Positions 52,488 to 62,174 of a DNA stretch of 64,000 nucleotides are shown here, one piece after another. Numbering within the stretch: position 1 is the stretch's first letter; each line of letters opens with the position of its first letter. The notes under the pieces are model-generated. The model saw nothing but the letters and a program-made list of their open reading frames with translations, had not been told where the DNA came from and made no database searches. Source of the DNA: an uncultured Gammaproteobacteria bacterium (GTDB taxonomy: Bacteria; Pseudomonadota; Gammaproteobacteria; Arenicellales; Poriferihabitantaceae); NCBI GenBank assembly GCA_947259885.1, contig CAMYNW010000009.1:1-64000 (forward strand). The letters run 5' to 3'. The position numbers were made by a program, and so were the translations under genes.

Positions 52488-53774
52488 TTATTGTTTGTGG
52501 TGCTGGCTGATAGCCAGATAGTCACGGTACAACACCACCAGAAATCCGATCCAGACTACACAACCCAACATGATGATCCAGTTCAGATCAATCACAATGG
52601 ATGTCAACTCCGCCCAGGGCGCCAGTGCGACGATTATCAGCGCACCAAAGATCTTGAACATACGATAACCGAACATATCTATCCAGCCTTTGACCTGGTA
52701 CATCACTTCGGAATCGATAGGTATATACAGCAATTCCTTGGACGCACGATTGATCGAGTAAGAAAGGCCACGGTCACTGATTTTCATAATGGAGGCAGAC
52801 CAGAGACCGGGGTTCAATATAAAGCCAAAGGTCGAGATGAACATCATGACGGGCTGCACGAGTAAGCCCGCAAGTAAACCAAATCTCCGCAGTAGCAAGG
52901 GGGTGATCACCAGGTTCACAGTAATCGCAAAGGCGCTGAGTATACTGAAAAAGAACGACAGCGCTTCGGTCCTCGCCTCTCGCTCCGTATACCTGTCTTC
53001 AATGATGTGCATGAACTGGAATTCAATCATCGGGGAGACCAGCTGCACCATTAGCAATACTGCCGCAATCAGCAACAGGTAACGACTCTCAAGCAAATGC
53101 CGCCATCCGCGCTTTTTTGCTGATGTACTGGACTTAATCGAAGTACTCTCAATAATTTTTTGCTGACCCAACCACCATGTCAGCAGAAAAATGACCATGA
53201 CGATTGCTGCGCCTACCAACAACAGATCCCTGGTTTGCAGTGGTGTTGATTTAATCAGCAGAGCGGCGGCGGCACTGCCCACAGCACCGCCGATCAGGCC
53301 ACCAGTCCCGACCAGGCCATACCACTTTTTACCATCATGCGTGCCATAAACACTATTGGTCAGGCTCCAGAACTGCTCTACCAGCACTACGCCAAACAGA
53401 TCAACAAAAATATAAAATGCAATCGCAAGCACCGGGCTAGATCCTTTCAAACCCAGCCAGAACAGAACCAGTATCGCAATAAAAACAGCCGCAGTTCCCA
53501 GCACCAGCTTAAAACGCCCGTATCGATCAAGCAGATGTTCATAAATTACAATCGAAACGAATAGAACAATAGCAGAGCCTATCCACAGATACGGAAGATA
53601 ATCCGCACCGATTGCACCCAAAATTAATGAACGGCTTGCTGGTTTGATTTGATATAGCGCCATGATGATCAGAAAAAAATTGGCGAACATCGTGGCCGAC
53701 CTTACTATTGGATTTTGCAGCCAGGCCCGTTGTTTTACAGCGACATATTTTTGTGTGGATGACTCCATTTGCAT
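52488..53774 (-). CDS. Membrane transporter, NTP/NDP-exchanger or MFS-like
   Basis: This 428-residue protein has 10-12 predicted membrane helices. PASRSLILGAIGADYLPYLW and VEQFWSLTNSVYGTHDGKKW resemble the bacterial Npt/TLC group (ATP/ADP antiporter-like, also annotated MFS) that is common in free-living bacteria with unknown substrate. It is shorter than true nucleotide exchangers (about 490). It is transcribed away from the serine hydrolase gene, with only 53 bp between the two starts. Confidence 0.65.
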   Translation of the reverse strand: MQMESSTQKYVAVKQRAWLQNPIVRSATMFANFFLIIMALYQIKPASRSLILGAIGADYLPYLWIGSAIVLFVSIVIYEHLLDRYGRFKLVLGTAAVFIAILVLFWLGLKGSSPVLAIAFYIFVDLFGVVLVEQFWSLTNSVYGTHDGKKWYGLVGTGGLIGGAVGSAAAALLIKSTPLQTRDLLLVGAAIVMVIFLLTWWLGQQKIIESTSIKSSTSAKKRGWRHLLESRYLLLIAAVLLMVQLVSPMIEFQFMHIIEDRYTEREARTEALSFFFSILSAFAITVNLVITPLLLRRFGLLAGLLVQPVMMFISTFGFILNPGLWSASIMKISDRGLSYSINRASKELLYIPIDSEVMYQVKGWIDMFGYRMFKIFGALIIVALAPWAELTSIVIDLNWIIMLGCVVWIGFLVVLYRDYLAISQHHKQ

Positions 53775-53827
53775 CTCGATCAGATATTATTAATAATGCG
53801 TCATCGATTTGAAACTGATACGTCTGT

Positions 53828-54721
53828 ATGAAGATGAGAACTTCTTTACCTTTTTGTCTGCTATTACTGTTTTCAACAGCACTTTTTGCACAAAGCCCTT
53901 ATCCAGTTCTCGACCGTAGCATAGATCAGCATTTGCAAACCCGTCTACAGGCAACCCTGAACGCCCTGGGACTGGCCAAACCCGCCGCCAACAAAAAACT
54001 GGCGCTGGCACTGGTAGATATTACACACCCGCATAGCCCCAAAGTCGCCACCATCAATGGCGGTCAAATGATGTACGCTGCCAGCCTGCCGAAAATCGCC
54101 ATTCTGCTGGGGGCATTTGAACAAATCGAAAGCGGCGCGATGAAACTGGATCAGGAAAACCGCGAGTTGATGACGCTGATGATACGAAACTCTTCAAATC
54201 TGGCTGCGACAACCATGCTGCGCAAGGTAGGTAAAGAGCATTTGGCTGAATTGTTGCAAACTCCTCGTTATAAACTCTATGATCGGGAGCGCAATGGCGG
54301 TCTTTGGGTAGGCAAGGAATACGGCAAGTCTCCCGCATGGCGGCGCGATCCGTTGCACAATCTATCCCATGGCGCGACTGCCATGCAGGTGGCACGTTTT
54401 TACTATTTGCTCGAAACAAATCGGCTTGTCTCCGCGGAACTCACCGCAAACATGAAAGAAATACTGAGCAAACCCGCCATCAACCACAAATTCGTCAAAG
54501 GCCTGCAAGAAGTACATCCCGACTCCAATATCTACCGCAAATCAGGCTCGTGGCGACAATTTCATGCAGACAGCGCCATGGTAGAACGCGATGGCCGTCG
54601 TTATATCGCGGTTGGCTTGGTGGAAAACCAGGCTGGCGGTCAGTGGTTGACTCAACTGATTGTCGAAATGGATAAGCTCATATTTTCCGGGCGGGAACAT
54701 TACTGGGACAGAGCTACTTAA
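53828..54721 (+). CDS. Secreted serine hydrolase of class A beta-lactamase fold
   Basis: This 297-residue protein has a signal peptide (FCLLLLFSTALFA, cleavage about 21). Penicillin-binding motifs are Ser86-LPK89 (AASLPK), Ser122-S-Asn124 (RNSSN) and Lys238-SG (RKSGSW). The omega-loop Glu of true class A beta-lactamases is not obvious, so a cell-wall peptidase or esterase role is more likely than drug resistance. A relative with the same layout lies at 62175-63500. Confidence 0.8.
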   Translation: MKMRTSLPFCLLLLFSTALFAQSPYPVLDRSIDQHLQTRLQATLNALGLAKPAANKKLALALVDITHPHSPKVATINGGQMMYAASLPKIAILLGAFEQIESGAMKLDQENRELMTLMIRNSSNLAATTMLRKVGKEHLAELLQTPRYKLYDRERNGGLWVGKEYGKSPAWRRDPLHNLSHGATAMQVARFYYLLETNRLVSAELTANMKEILSKPAINHKFVKGLQEVHPDSNIYRKSGSWRQFHADSAMVERDGRRYIAVGLVENQAGGQWLTQLIVEMDKLIFSGREHYWDRAT

Positions 54722-55023
54722 TTGATCAAGAAAATAATTTTACGCCTGTTTTCTTTGCAGTTTCCTTATACATAACTTAAAGAAACATAAGACCATAATT
54801 GTCAGGTCTGTATCGATTGATGCTTGGAATTCGATGGAATCTATGAACCAAGCTCATGTAAATGAATCATAGACGAAGTCGATCCATTACAGTTTTCTCC
54901 CATGCGCCTGGAGAGATCTGTGGTGAATCGTCGAAGCACGTGGATGTTTCAACTTCTGGGTAAGCGACCTGCGGTGGATCGCAGTTTATTACCGATGCTT
55001 TCGCCGGAATCTTTCAGGGCTAG
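54722..55023. other. 302-bp gap between convergent genes
   Basis: The genes on both sides converge here. No clear intrinsic terminator or ORF was found. Confidence 0.45.
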
Positions 55024-56244
55024 CTACCCGGCATGCACCTTCAAGGTCTGACCGATATCGTCCATGATGCGGCGCAAATGGTCGTAGTCCGGGTGCCGGA
55101 CTCTTAACCAGGCATTCGCCATATAGCCAGCATCCACTGGCTGGGTCGGCGTCCCTGGATCCGGCAGATGCGTCGTGACAATGCAATCGCCGTGCCGCTG
55201 CTGTATTTCGTCGACCCCGGAGTAACCGCGAATGATGCCATCCCGGTCCGGGCGCAACGCGATCATGCCGGCGGCAAATCGACGTGACGGCTGCGAACGC
55301 ACGTGCCCATGGATGAGCGCACAGGCCCATTCAAAATAGATATCGAACTCGTTTGCTGCATTGTAGACATCCCATTGACCAACGCCGGGAGGGCGACAGC
55401 CGATTTCAGAAAACTTAAGCCCTTTCGGCCCGAAGAACCACTCCATGTGGGTCGCGGAAGTGCCGATCTCAAGGACCTTGATGACCTTGCGGGTCATCTC
55501 CCGCACTTCCCGGTAGCCAGGGTCATCAATTCGGTTAGTGGTCGCCATCTGCGGAGAGATCCAGCGTTCACGCATGGCTTCCAGGACATTAGGGTAGTAG
55601 TGGGTGATGAACTCCTGCTGGACTTCACCCCCTATGCTCAATGTATCGATATATCCTTCATGCCCCTCGATAAATTCCTCCACCGCCACTGCATGGCCTT
55701 GTGCCAGGCCCGACTCTTTGATCACGGTTTCCAGGTGTCTGGCATCGTGCACACGGAAGGTGCCTGCGGCGCCGGCGCCGGAGGGTGGTTTGATGATAAG
55801 CGGGTAGCCGACTGCGGCCGCGAAATCACGGGCGTCCTCAGCTGATTCGGCGCGAGTCGACTGCGCGCACGGGACACCAGCACGGCGCAACGCCTCCTTC
55901 ATCGCAGGTTTGTCGCGGCACAAAAACGCGGTACGAGATGAGGTGCCCGGAATACCGGCGGCCTCGCGCACTGTCGCCGCCGGCATGATATGGGCTTCGA
56001 CGGTTGCCTCAAGACGGTCGACCCATACTTTGCCTTGTATCATCTTCACCGCTTTTAGCAGTGAGGGTTCATCGACCACGGAACGCACCTGAACATAATC
56101 GTGCAACCATGTTCTTACCTCCGCATCGAGATAGTCAGCAGGACGTTCGCCGATCCCGATCACGCGGGCACCGGCCGCATTGAGCGCGCGCGCAAACTGG
56201 CCCTGGTTGTGTGGAAACGATGGCTCGATGAATATGATATTCAT
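55024..56244 (-). CDS. ATP-grasp ligase-like protein (406 aa), cluster gene
   Basis: An N-terminal pre-ATP-grasp domain (NIIFIEPSFPHNQGQFARAL) is followed by an ATP-grasp fold. ATP-binding Lys is in YPLIIKPPSGAGAAGTFRV, followed by AVAVEEFIEGHEGYIDTLSI. The Mg-site strand is GLKFSEIGCRPPGVGQWD. It resembles carboxylate-amine ligases in general layout; substrates are unknown. Its start overlaps the glgA stop by 4 bp (ATGA, 56241-56244), so the two are coupled. It is the last gene of the cluster. Confidence 0.8.
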   Translation of the reverse strand: MNIIFIEPSFPHNQGQFARALNAAGARVIGIGERPADYLDAEVRTWLHDYVQVRSVVDEPSLLKAVKMIQGKVWVDRLEATVEAHIMPAATVREAAGIPGTSSRTAFLCRDKPAMKEALRRAGVPCAQSTRAESAEDARDFAAAVGYPLIIKPPSGAGAAGTFRVHDARHLETVIKESGLAQGHAVAVEEFIEGHEGYIDTLSIGGEVQQEFITHYYPNVLEAMRERWISPQMATTNRIDDPGYREVREMTRKVIKVLEIGTSATHMEWFFGPKGLKFSEIGCRPPGVGQWDVYNAANEFDIYFEWACALIHGHVRSQPSRRFAAGMIALRPDRDGIIRGYSGVDEIQQRHGDCIVTTHLPDPGTPTQPVDAGYMANAWLRVRHPDYDHLRRIMDDIGQTLKVHAG

Positions 56245-57710
56245 TTGCCGCTCAGTTGGCGGAACAGACTGACATACTGTTTAGCCTGCCGCTGCCAAGA
56301 GAAGTCCATGCTCATTCCATTGTTCATAATCTGTTTCCATAGTGGTTTGTCGTTGTAAAGGTCCAGCGCCAGATTGATCGCCCAGGCAAGACGCGTTTCA
56401 TCATACTCGCGAAATACGATACCGGTACCGGTCCGGGCACCCGGATCCACGAGCTGCACCGAATCGGCCAGTCCCCCAGTTTCGCGCACGATCGGGACCG
56501 TACCGTATTTAAGACTGTACATTTGATTGAGTCCGCAGGGCTCATAGATGGATGGCATCAGGAACATATCACTGCCCGCCTCGATCCAGTGCGCGAGTCG
56601 ATTATTATATCCGCGATAAAAGCATACCCGACTGCGCAGTTCCTGCTGCATCCAGCTGAAAAACTGTTCAAAGCGCGGCTCACCGCTGCCAAGCACGGCG
56701 AGAGAGAATTCCCGCTTTGTCAGCAGCAAGGGTAATACCCGTTGCATCAGGTCGATCCCTTTTTGCCCCACCAGTCGGGTTACGACACCAATCAGCGGTT
56801 GCTCGGGTGCTCCGGTCAGACCGAGTTCCCGCATCAGCGTTTGTTTGCATACTGCCTTGCCGCTGAGATCAGAACGGCTGAAGGTTTGTGGGATGAGTGC
56901 ATCGTTCTCGGGATTCCACTCGTCGTCATCCACGCCGTTCAAGATGCCGACCAGCGTGTCACTGCGCGACTGAAGCAACTGATGCAGCCCCATTCCATAC
57001 TGCTCCCCCTGGATCTCGCGGGCATAGGTAGGACTCACAGTGGTCAACAGATCAGCAAAAAGCAGACCGGTTTTGAGGAAATTGATCCGGCCCGCTGCGA
57101 GGTCCTCCTGGTGCAGATACTGCTCGGCTCCGTCCAGATCCAGGTCCGGCAGAATATCGGCACTGAAAATCCCCTGATAGCCGATATTGTGAATCGTCAC
57201 AACCGAACGGGTGCCGGCGAACAGCTTGTCCCAGGCGTATACGGTTTTTAGATAGAGGGGAATCAGCGATGTGTGCCAGTCATGGCAGTGAAAAATGTCC
57301 GGCGCAAACCGCATACGCTGACACATCTCGATCGCTGCGCGCGATAAGAATATGAACCGCAGGTGTTCGTCCGCTGCCGCGGTGTAGAGACCGCTACGAT
57401 CATATAATGTAGGGCAGCGCAGCAAGTAGACCGGTACGCCGGTCGCAGACAGCAAAGCCCGGTCGATGGCGTAGTCGATTTTCCACGGACCGATCTGTAT
57501 CGACAATCCCTGCAGAAAGTCGACCCGCTCCACAAACAGCCCTTCTCGGTTGAGGGTTGCATAATCCGGTAACAGCACCCGCACATCGTGGCCTGCTCTC
57601 AGTAGCTGGGTCGAGAGTGCGCCATTAACATCCGCCAGACCACCGGTCTTGGCCAGCGGCGCAAACTCGCTGCTCGCGAAACAGATTTTCAGTGGATTGT
57701 TATCTGCCAA
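56241..57710 (-). CDS. glgA: Glycogen (starch) synthase GlgA
   Basis: This 489-residue GT5 glycosyltransferase extends alpha-1,4-glucan from ADP-glucose. The N-terminal KTGGLADVNGALSTQLLRAG has the donor-binding KTGGL motif. The C-terminal PSIYEPCGLNQMYSLKYGTV and VRETGGLADSV are diagnostic. Length is normal. No glgB, glgC or glgP is nearby. Instead it lies between an ATP-grasp gene (4-bp overlap) and an esterase gene (123 bp upstream), which is not the usual glycogen operon. Confidence 0.95.
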   Translation of the reverse strand: MADNNPLKICFASSEFAPLAKTGGLADVNGALSTQLLRAGHDVRVLLPDYATLNREGLFVERVDFLQGLSIQIGPWKIDYAIDRALLSATGVPVYLLRCPTLYDRSGLYTAAADEHLRFIFLSRAAIEMCQRMRFAPDIFHCHDWHTSLIPLYLKTVYAWDKLFAGTRSVVTIHNIGYQGIFSADILPDLDLDGAEQYLHQEDLAAGRINFLKTGLLFADLLTTVSPTYAREIQGEQYGMGLHQLLQSRSDTLVGILNGVDDDEWNPENDALIPQTFSRSDLSGKAVCKQTLMRELGLTGAPEQPLIGVVTRLVGQKGIDLMQRVLPLLLTKREFSLAVLGSGEPRFEQFFSWMQQELRSRVCFYRGYNNRLAHWIEAGSDMFLMPSIYEPCGLNQMYSLKYGTVPIVRETGGLADSVQLVDPGARTGTGIVFREYDETRLAWAINLALDLYNDKPLWKQIMNNGMSMDFSWQRQAKQYVSLFRQLSGK

Positions 57711-57833
57711 TTTCTACCCGAAGACCCGTTCGAAAAGCCGCTATTCTAACGCGCCGGCAATGGAATTTATCGAGAAAGCATCTGTTCAAACGCCCTTGGT
57801 CGGGCGATCCAGCGCGATCCGGGGAAATGCATT

Positions 57834-58559
57834 TCAGGCGTACTGCGCCAGGTATCGCGGCAGCATCTCGCGCCAGGTCTCCCAGTCGTGATGGTAGTTC
57901 GCGCCCCAGGAATCGACCCGATTGGGCACGCCCTTGGAACCGAGCGCGGCCGCGATGCGCCACGATTCGCCGATATCCTCATAGTCACCTTCGCCGCTCG
58001 GCAAAACAATAAAGCGCTGACGCAACCGGTCCAGCTGTTCGCCATCTAACCTCGGCAGATAGTGCAGCGGTGAGGAAAAATAAAAGTCCTGGTTAAAACT
58101 GCCCTTCAGGTACTTCGACAGATCGAATGTACCGCTCATGGCGATCGCCAGCCGGAATATATCGGGGTGGCGGCATACCGTCGCCACCGCATTGAAGGCA
58201 CCGATCGATGCGCCGGCAGTAATGATCTCTAAGTCATCCGAATTGCAATCTTTGCGAATGGCCGGTGCGATCTCCTGAAAGACCATTCGGTCAAACAGAT
58301 TCTGTAATCTGGAACAGTATTCCGGCGAATGTTGATTGGAAAACCAGGCCTTACCGGCAATGCTGTCGGTTGAGTAGACTTTTATTCTCCCGGCCTCCAG
58401 CAGCGGTTGCAGCGCCGCCACCAGATTAAAGCGTTCCACTTCCTCGGCATCCCCGCCCGCGGTGGGGAATAGCAGAACCGGCGTACCGAAATGACCCCAC
58501 CGCACCAGCTGCACCTCCTGCTCGACGATCGACGAATGCCAACGCACCGTCTCTTTCAT
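57834..58559 (-). CDS. Alpha/beta-hydrolase esterase (241 aa), cluster gene
   Basis: This single-domain esterase has VQLVRWGHFGTPVLLFPTAG at the start, nucleophile Ser in ITAGASIGAFNAV and the catalytic His in NYHHDWETWREML near the C-terminus. It belongs to the esterase D / COG4947 type. No signal peptide. Its start overlaps the upstream ATP-grasp stop by 4 bp. It shares the His-Asp/Asn-Trp-Glu end pattern (HDWETW) with the second esterase of the cluster (HNWENW). Confidence 0.82.
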   Translation of the reverse strand: MKETVRWHSSIVEQEVQLVRWGHFGTPVLLFPTAGGDAEEVERFNLVAALQPLLEAGRIKVYSTDSIAGKAWFSNQHSPEYCSRLQNLFDRMVFQEIAPAIRKDCNSDDLEIITAGASIGAFNAVATVCRHPDIFRLAIAMSGTFDLSKYLKGSFNQDFYFSSPLHYLPRLDGEQLDRLRQRFIVLPSGEGDYEDIGESWRIAAALGSKGVPNRVDSWGANYHHDWETWREMLPRYLAQYA

Positions 58560-59803
58560 CCCAGATTCTCACCTGACTGGTGCTGACGCCAGGCCTGGAT
58601 CCGGTTCCAGAAAAGCTCGGTGAACTCATCGACTTCATGGGTTGGGTATAGTGCCTCCACTTTTTCCCGGATCGCATTTCTGACCGTATCGGTACCGAAA
58701 AACTCATGGGAAACTTGATCCAGATGATCGAGATGCCGCTCGCAAAACTCTTCGAAATTTTCCATATCGAATCGCCGCTGTGCGATTTTTACGTATTCCG
58801 CGAGTTTGTCATCGAAGGGTTTGTCTTGATCTGCTATGTCGAAATACTGACGCCAGTTAAGGTCAGTATTCATGCGCCGCTTGGTCGCTGCGCAGAATAT
58901 CGACCAGCGCAGATTCGCCACGATCAGCCACGGAAAGTGGAAATGCAGGGAAGTCACCTGGGAATCCGGGCAGGCATTGGCAAAATCGATCGGATGCCAG
59001 ACGCCACCGCTGAGCAGCGACTCGCAGGAATTAAAGTCCCAGCCGAAAAACGCATTGATCACCATTGTCATATCGGTGAGCCGCTTTTGATCCTGTTGGG
59101 ACAGGAAATCGACATCCATCTGATAGCGGTCATGCAGCGGCGCCGCCGGATCATAATTGACACAGCGCCACTGCGGTCCGAGGCCGACGCAGCGGACAAA
59201 TCCTTCAAACGGCACCACTCCCTTCTGCAGGTGCATCACGCGAATACCACTTTCATTGTAAGCCGCAAGCAGCGCATCGCGATCCTTGATCGCGGTCACG
59301 CCGACCCAGGCGCCGCCATCGTAAGGCTTCATAAACAGCGGGTAGCCTATACGGTCTCCGATTTCTCCGAGGTCAAACAGTTTCGCGTAACGCGACAGGG
59401 TCGATTGCAGGTCCGGCGATTCGGTATAGGCTTTCGGTGGAATCAGCCAGGTATCCGGCACCGGAAATCCGAGTCGCATCATTGCAGAGTAAGTACTGTG
59501 TTTTTCCATAGCCTGCAGTGACCAAGGATTGTTGAACACGTACAGATCGTCCGCCAGTATCGCTTTTTTGATCCATTCACGGGAGGTGTGATACCAGTGT
59601 GTGAGACGATCTATCACGACGTCGTACTTGCAAGGCTGCATCAGATCGAACGGTTCTATCTGCATCCGCTCGACCTCGAACCTGATCGTATCTTTGCCGT
59701 CAGGGATCGCCACATCCAGTTGCTTGAGCAGGGCCTCATAGCAGATCGGCCAGCATATATCGGCGCCAAGGGACAGGCCGATTCGTCGTGTTTTTATTGC
59801 CAC
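58556..59803 (-). CDS. ATP-grasp ligase-like protein (415 aa), cluster gene
   Basis: The protein has an ATP-grasp core with Lys in YPLFMKPYDGGAWVGVTAI, an acidic patch around KGVVPFEGFVRCVGLG, and a metal-binding end strand GGVWHPIDFANACPDSQ. An extra C-terminal helical region (about 290-415) with WSIFCAATKRRMNTDLNW is unlike the other ATP-grasp protein at 55024. The two therefore probably act on different substrates. It is coupled to the following esterase by a 4-bp overlap; 82 bp separate it from the preceding esterase gene. Confidence 0.8.
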   Translation of the reverse strand: MAIKTRRIGLSLGADICWPICYEALLKQLDVAIPDGKDTIRFEVERMQIEPFDLMQPCKYDVVIDRLTHWYHTSREWIKKAILADDLYVFNNPWSLQAMEKHSTYSAMMRLGFPVPDTWLIPPKAYTESPDLQSTLSRYAKLFDLGEIGDRIGYPLFMKPYDGGAWVGVTAIKDRDALLAAYNESGIRVMHLQKGVVPFEGFVRCVGLGPQWRCVNYDPAAPLHDRYQMDVDFLSQQDQKRLTDMTMVINAFFGWDFNSCESLLSGGVWHPIDFANACPDSQVTSLHFHFPWLIVANLRWSIFCAATKRRMNTDLNWRQYFDIADQDKPFDDKLAEYVKIAQRRFDMENFEEFCERHLDHLDQVSHEFFGTDTVRNAIREKVEALYPTHEVDEFTELFWNRIQAWRQHQSGENLG

Positions 59804-59885
59804 GTCGGGGAATTCCTCATATGGTTATTATGTCAACGGCCACTATAACAAGTGCTTACAGTGCGGAATCGGAAAAATTGAACGC

Positions 59886-61022
59886 TCACTCGTAAACCAT
59901 CCATGCCGGGCCGGGCAGCAACCAGGAAAGTCCAATACGCAACCGATCGCGCCAGTTTTCCCAGTTGTGGGCATCCCGTGCTTCTTCAAACCGCACCTCA
60001 ATTCCGCTGGCCTGCAATTGCGGCACCAGCGAGCGGTTCTCGTAAATCAGCGATTCGTACATACCGCAGCTCATGAAAATGCGATCGGCCGGGCGGCCGG
60101 GATTCTCCCTGAAGGCATTCATGAATCGCACCACCGGATCGAACACCGGCCCGCGCTGATGGCGGCCGATATCGCTGAACGCAAAGGAGCCGGATTGCAG
60201 CAGAAGCGAGCCGAACCGGTTCGGATTCTGCCACGCCGCATGCAATGCGGCGACGCCGCCGAAGCTTGCACCCATGATACAGCGCGCTTCCGGTGTATCG
60301 ATCAACGGGTAATGTTGGGACATGAAATCCACAAGATCCTGGGCCAGGAACCGGGCATGCCGGTCATCTCCAGCATATTCCTTTAGCCTATCAGGAGACT
60401 GGATCATCGCGGCGATCACCGGGGGAATTTCGAGTTGATGGGTCAGATTATCGAGCACAATCTTTAGATCGGCAAACTGCAGGTAATCGATCCCGTCATG
60501 CACGATCAGCAGCGGATAGCGGCGGTTTTGTCTGAACCGGGCTGGAACGTAAACCTGTATATCCCGCATCTGGTTGAAAGCGCTGCTCTCAACCCGGTGA
60601 TTTTCAAACTTACCGGGACGTGCATCCGGATCATACTGGGTCCACGCCGGACGCTGGTAACCGGCGCCCTGGCACACCGAATTGGCACCAAATGGATCAT
60701 GTGCAAGCACTTTGTTCAACGGATCGAGTATAAGCTTCCGATTGCCATCTGTGCTCAGTTCAAACTTGTACTCGATCCGCGACCCCTTGGGCAGATCGAT
60801 AGTGGTCACCCATAGGTCGGTGCCCGCTATCGTCTGAAACGGCTGCGCCGTATCCAGGCCCGAAATCCAGCAATGCAGGTAAACCGCGTCGGCTGGCCCG
60901 CGATAGACAAATGTAACGTCAGTGTCATCGATCAGCGGAAAAACTGAACCCGCGATAAAAGCATCGACCTGTGCCTCATCCGGCACGCCTTTGCCCAGCA
61001 GTTTATTCAGGGACGGATTCAT
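59886..61022 (-). CDS. Enterochelin-esterase-like hydrolase with N-terminal Ig-like domain (378 aa), cluster gene
   Basis: Residues about 30-125 form an E-set/CBM48-like beta sandwich (VTFVYRGPADAVYLHCWISG). Residues 145-378 form an esterase-D-type alpha/beta hydrolase with RDIQVYVPARFRQNRRYPLL, nucleophile Ser in CIMGASFGGVAALHA and His in AHNWENWRDRLRIG. The same two-domain layout is known from enterochelin esterase (Fes). CBM48-like modules are also frequent in glycogen-acting enzymes, which fits the glgA context. Overlaps the S51-like gene by 4 bp. Confidence 0.83.
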   Translation of the reverse strand: MNPSLNKLLGKGVPDEAQVDAFIAGSVFPLIDDTDVTFVYRGPADAVYLHCWISGLDTAQPFQTIAGTDLWVTTIDLPKGSRIEYKFELSTDGNRKLILDPLNKVLAHDPFGANSVCQGAGYQRPAWTQYDPDARPGKFENHRVESSAFNQMRDIQVYVPARFRQNRRYPLLIVHDGIDYLQFADLKIVLDNLTHQLEIPPVIAAMIQSPDRLKEYAGDDRHARFLAQDLVDFMSQHYPLIDTPEARCIMGASFGGVAALHAAWQNPNRFGSLLLQSGSFAFSDIGRHQRGPVFDPVVRFMNAFRENPGRPADRIFMSCGMYESLIYENRSLVPQLQASGIEVRFEEARDAHNWENWRDRLRIGLSWLLPGPAWMVYE

Positions 61023-61951
61023 TTCGGGTGTAACTTCCTGAAATGGCCGTCCCAGGTAATACGACGAACAGATTCAGATTCGGTCAACTGCTGTCCATCG
61101 AGCAGCAACATCGAACCGCTATCCAGGGTCACACAGGTTGCGGGCGAAAAGCGACGACTTAAGAGACCGGCACGCACCTGATCCTTCTTGCGCAAACGGC
61201 GCGCCGCCTCGGGTAGAAAGATCAGCGTTGGCAGTATCCCTGCCCCCTCGCCAAGGAGCTCAGGATCGCGGCGTCCCTGGGGCAGCTTGTCGTGGAACAG
61301 TACGATTCGATCGCTAAGTGCCATCGCTCCTGCGGACCAGGCAATAATATCTTTGTCCTCGAGCAGTTGGTCGACCCCGAAAAGCTTCAGGCGGTTGATC
61401 AGAACAACAATGTTGCCACCGGTGATCATGACAATTTTACAGCGTGACAGGATCTCGCGGATCGCGGCTACGTGTTCAACAAACTGGTCGTGGTGCTCGA
61501 GATCGAATGTGTGGCGAAAGAGCAAATTTGCTTTCTGCACCTGATTCAGGTGATGCCGATCCAGGGCGCGAAGCTGGGATATGGCATGGCGACGTTCCGC
61601 ATCGATCACCGAGGCTTCACCCTTCAGACGCAAGGTCTGCCTGGCGGCAATCATCAGCTGCCGAAGTCGCTGCCGATACAGACGCTGCAGCTCCTTGAGA
61701 CGATTCTGTCGCAATCGGTAGGCGTCATGCAATTCAGGATCGGCAGCAAACAGCTGTTCCGCCCGCCGATACAGGCCAAGATCCACTAGTGATCTGCCGA
61801 CGATTTTCTGAACCTCTTCAGTATCCCCTTCCGCCTCCTGCCATCCGGCGGATATTACGCCAATCGGTTCCGAGCCGGTCTCGGATCGCGCAACAGCGAT
61901 GTCAACATTAATGGTTGGGCGCTGTGGACCGAGGAGTATTCGTCTGGGCAT
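61019..61951 (-). CDS. S51 peptidase / cyanophycinase-like protein (310 aa), cluster gene
   Basis: The C-terminal half has the class I amidotransferase-like core of the S51 family: IVMITGGNIVVLINRLKLFG and nucleophile-elbow IIAWSAGAMALSDRIVLFHD, in which the Ser of WSAGA corresponds to the dipeptidase E / cyanophycinase nucleophile. The N-terminal ~130 residues form a long basic, coiled-coil-like helix (RQNRLKELQRLYRQRLRQLM) that ordinary S51 enzymes lack. It would cleave a peptide or isopeptide bond, perhaps one made by an ATP-grasp protein of the cluster. Activity is unproven. Confidence 0.7.
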   Translation of the reverse strand: MPRRILLGPQRPTINVDIAVARSETGSEPIGVISAGWQEAEGDTEEVQKIVGRSLVDLGLYRRAEQLFAADPELHDAYRLRQNRLKELQRLYRQRLRQLMIAARQTLRLKGEASVIDAERRHAISQLRALDRHHLNQVQKANLLFRHTFDLEHHDQFVEHVAAIREILSRCKIVMITGGNIVVLINRLKLFGVDQLLEDKDIIAWSAGAMALSDRIVLFHDKLPQGRRDPELLGEGAGILPTLIFLPEAARRLRKKDQVRAGLLSRRFSPATCVTLDSGSMLLLDGQQLTESESVRRITWDGHFRKLHPK

Positions 61952-62174
61952 ATCGGGCTTCTGTGCAATTCGAGTCGGCTCATGCTGACGAATTGAAGTA
62001 AGTATAAGGCCTATAATTTTTAATTGTCACCCATCGGCCGGTCAGCATATTTTGATCATGGCAGCATCCAGACCGCGGCTTTGAAATCCACTGCCATCAT
62101 CTGTTTCAAAACAGTATCTGAAGAATAAACTGGCATTGAATGTAAGCGGTTTACTGGATTTCATCCTGTACGTT
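61952..62174. other. Gap inside the cluster
   Basis: 223 bp with no ORF separate the serine hydrolase from the S51-like gene. This is the largest gap in the minus-strand run and could hold an internal promoter. Confidence 0.45.

Noticed and set aside
53828..54721. Antibiotic-resistance beta-lactamase
   Set aside because: SxxK, SxN and KSG motifs are shared with peptidases and esterases; the class A omega-loop Glu is not evident and a paralogue sits in an unrelated operon.
55024..57710. Standard glycogen biosynthesis operon
   Set aside because: Only glgA is present; no branching enzyme, pyrophosphorylase or phosphorylase accompanies it.
58706..59521. 271-codon plus-strand ORF
   Set aside because: Antisense to the ATP-grasp gene at 58556; no family features.
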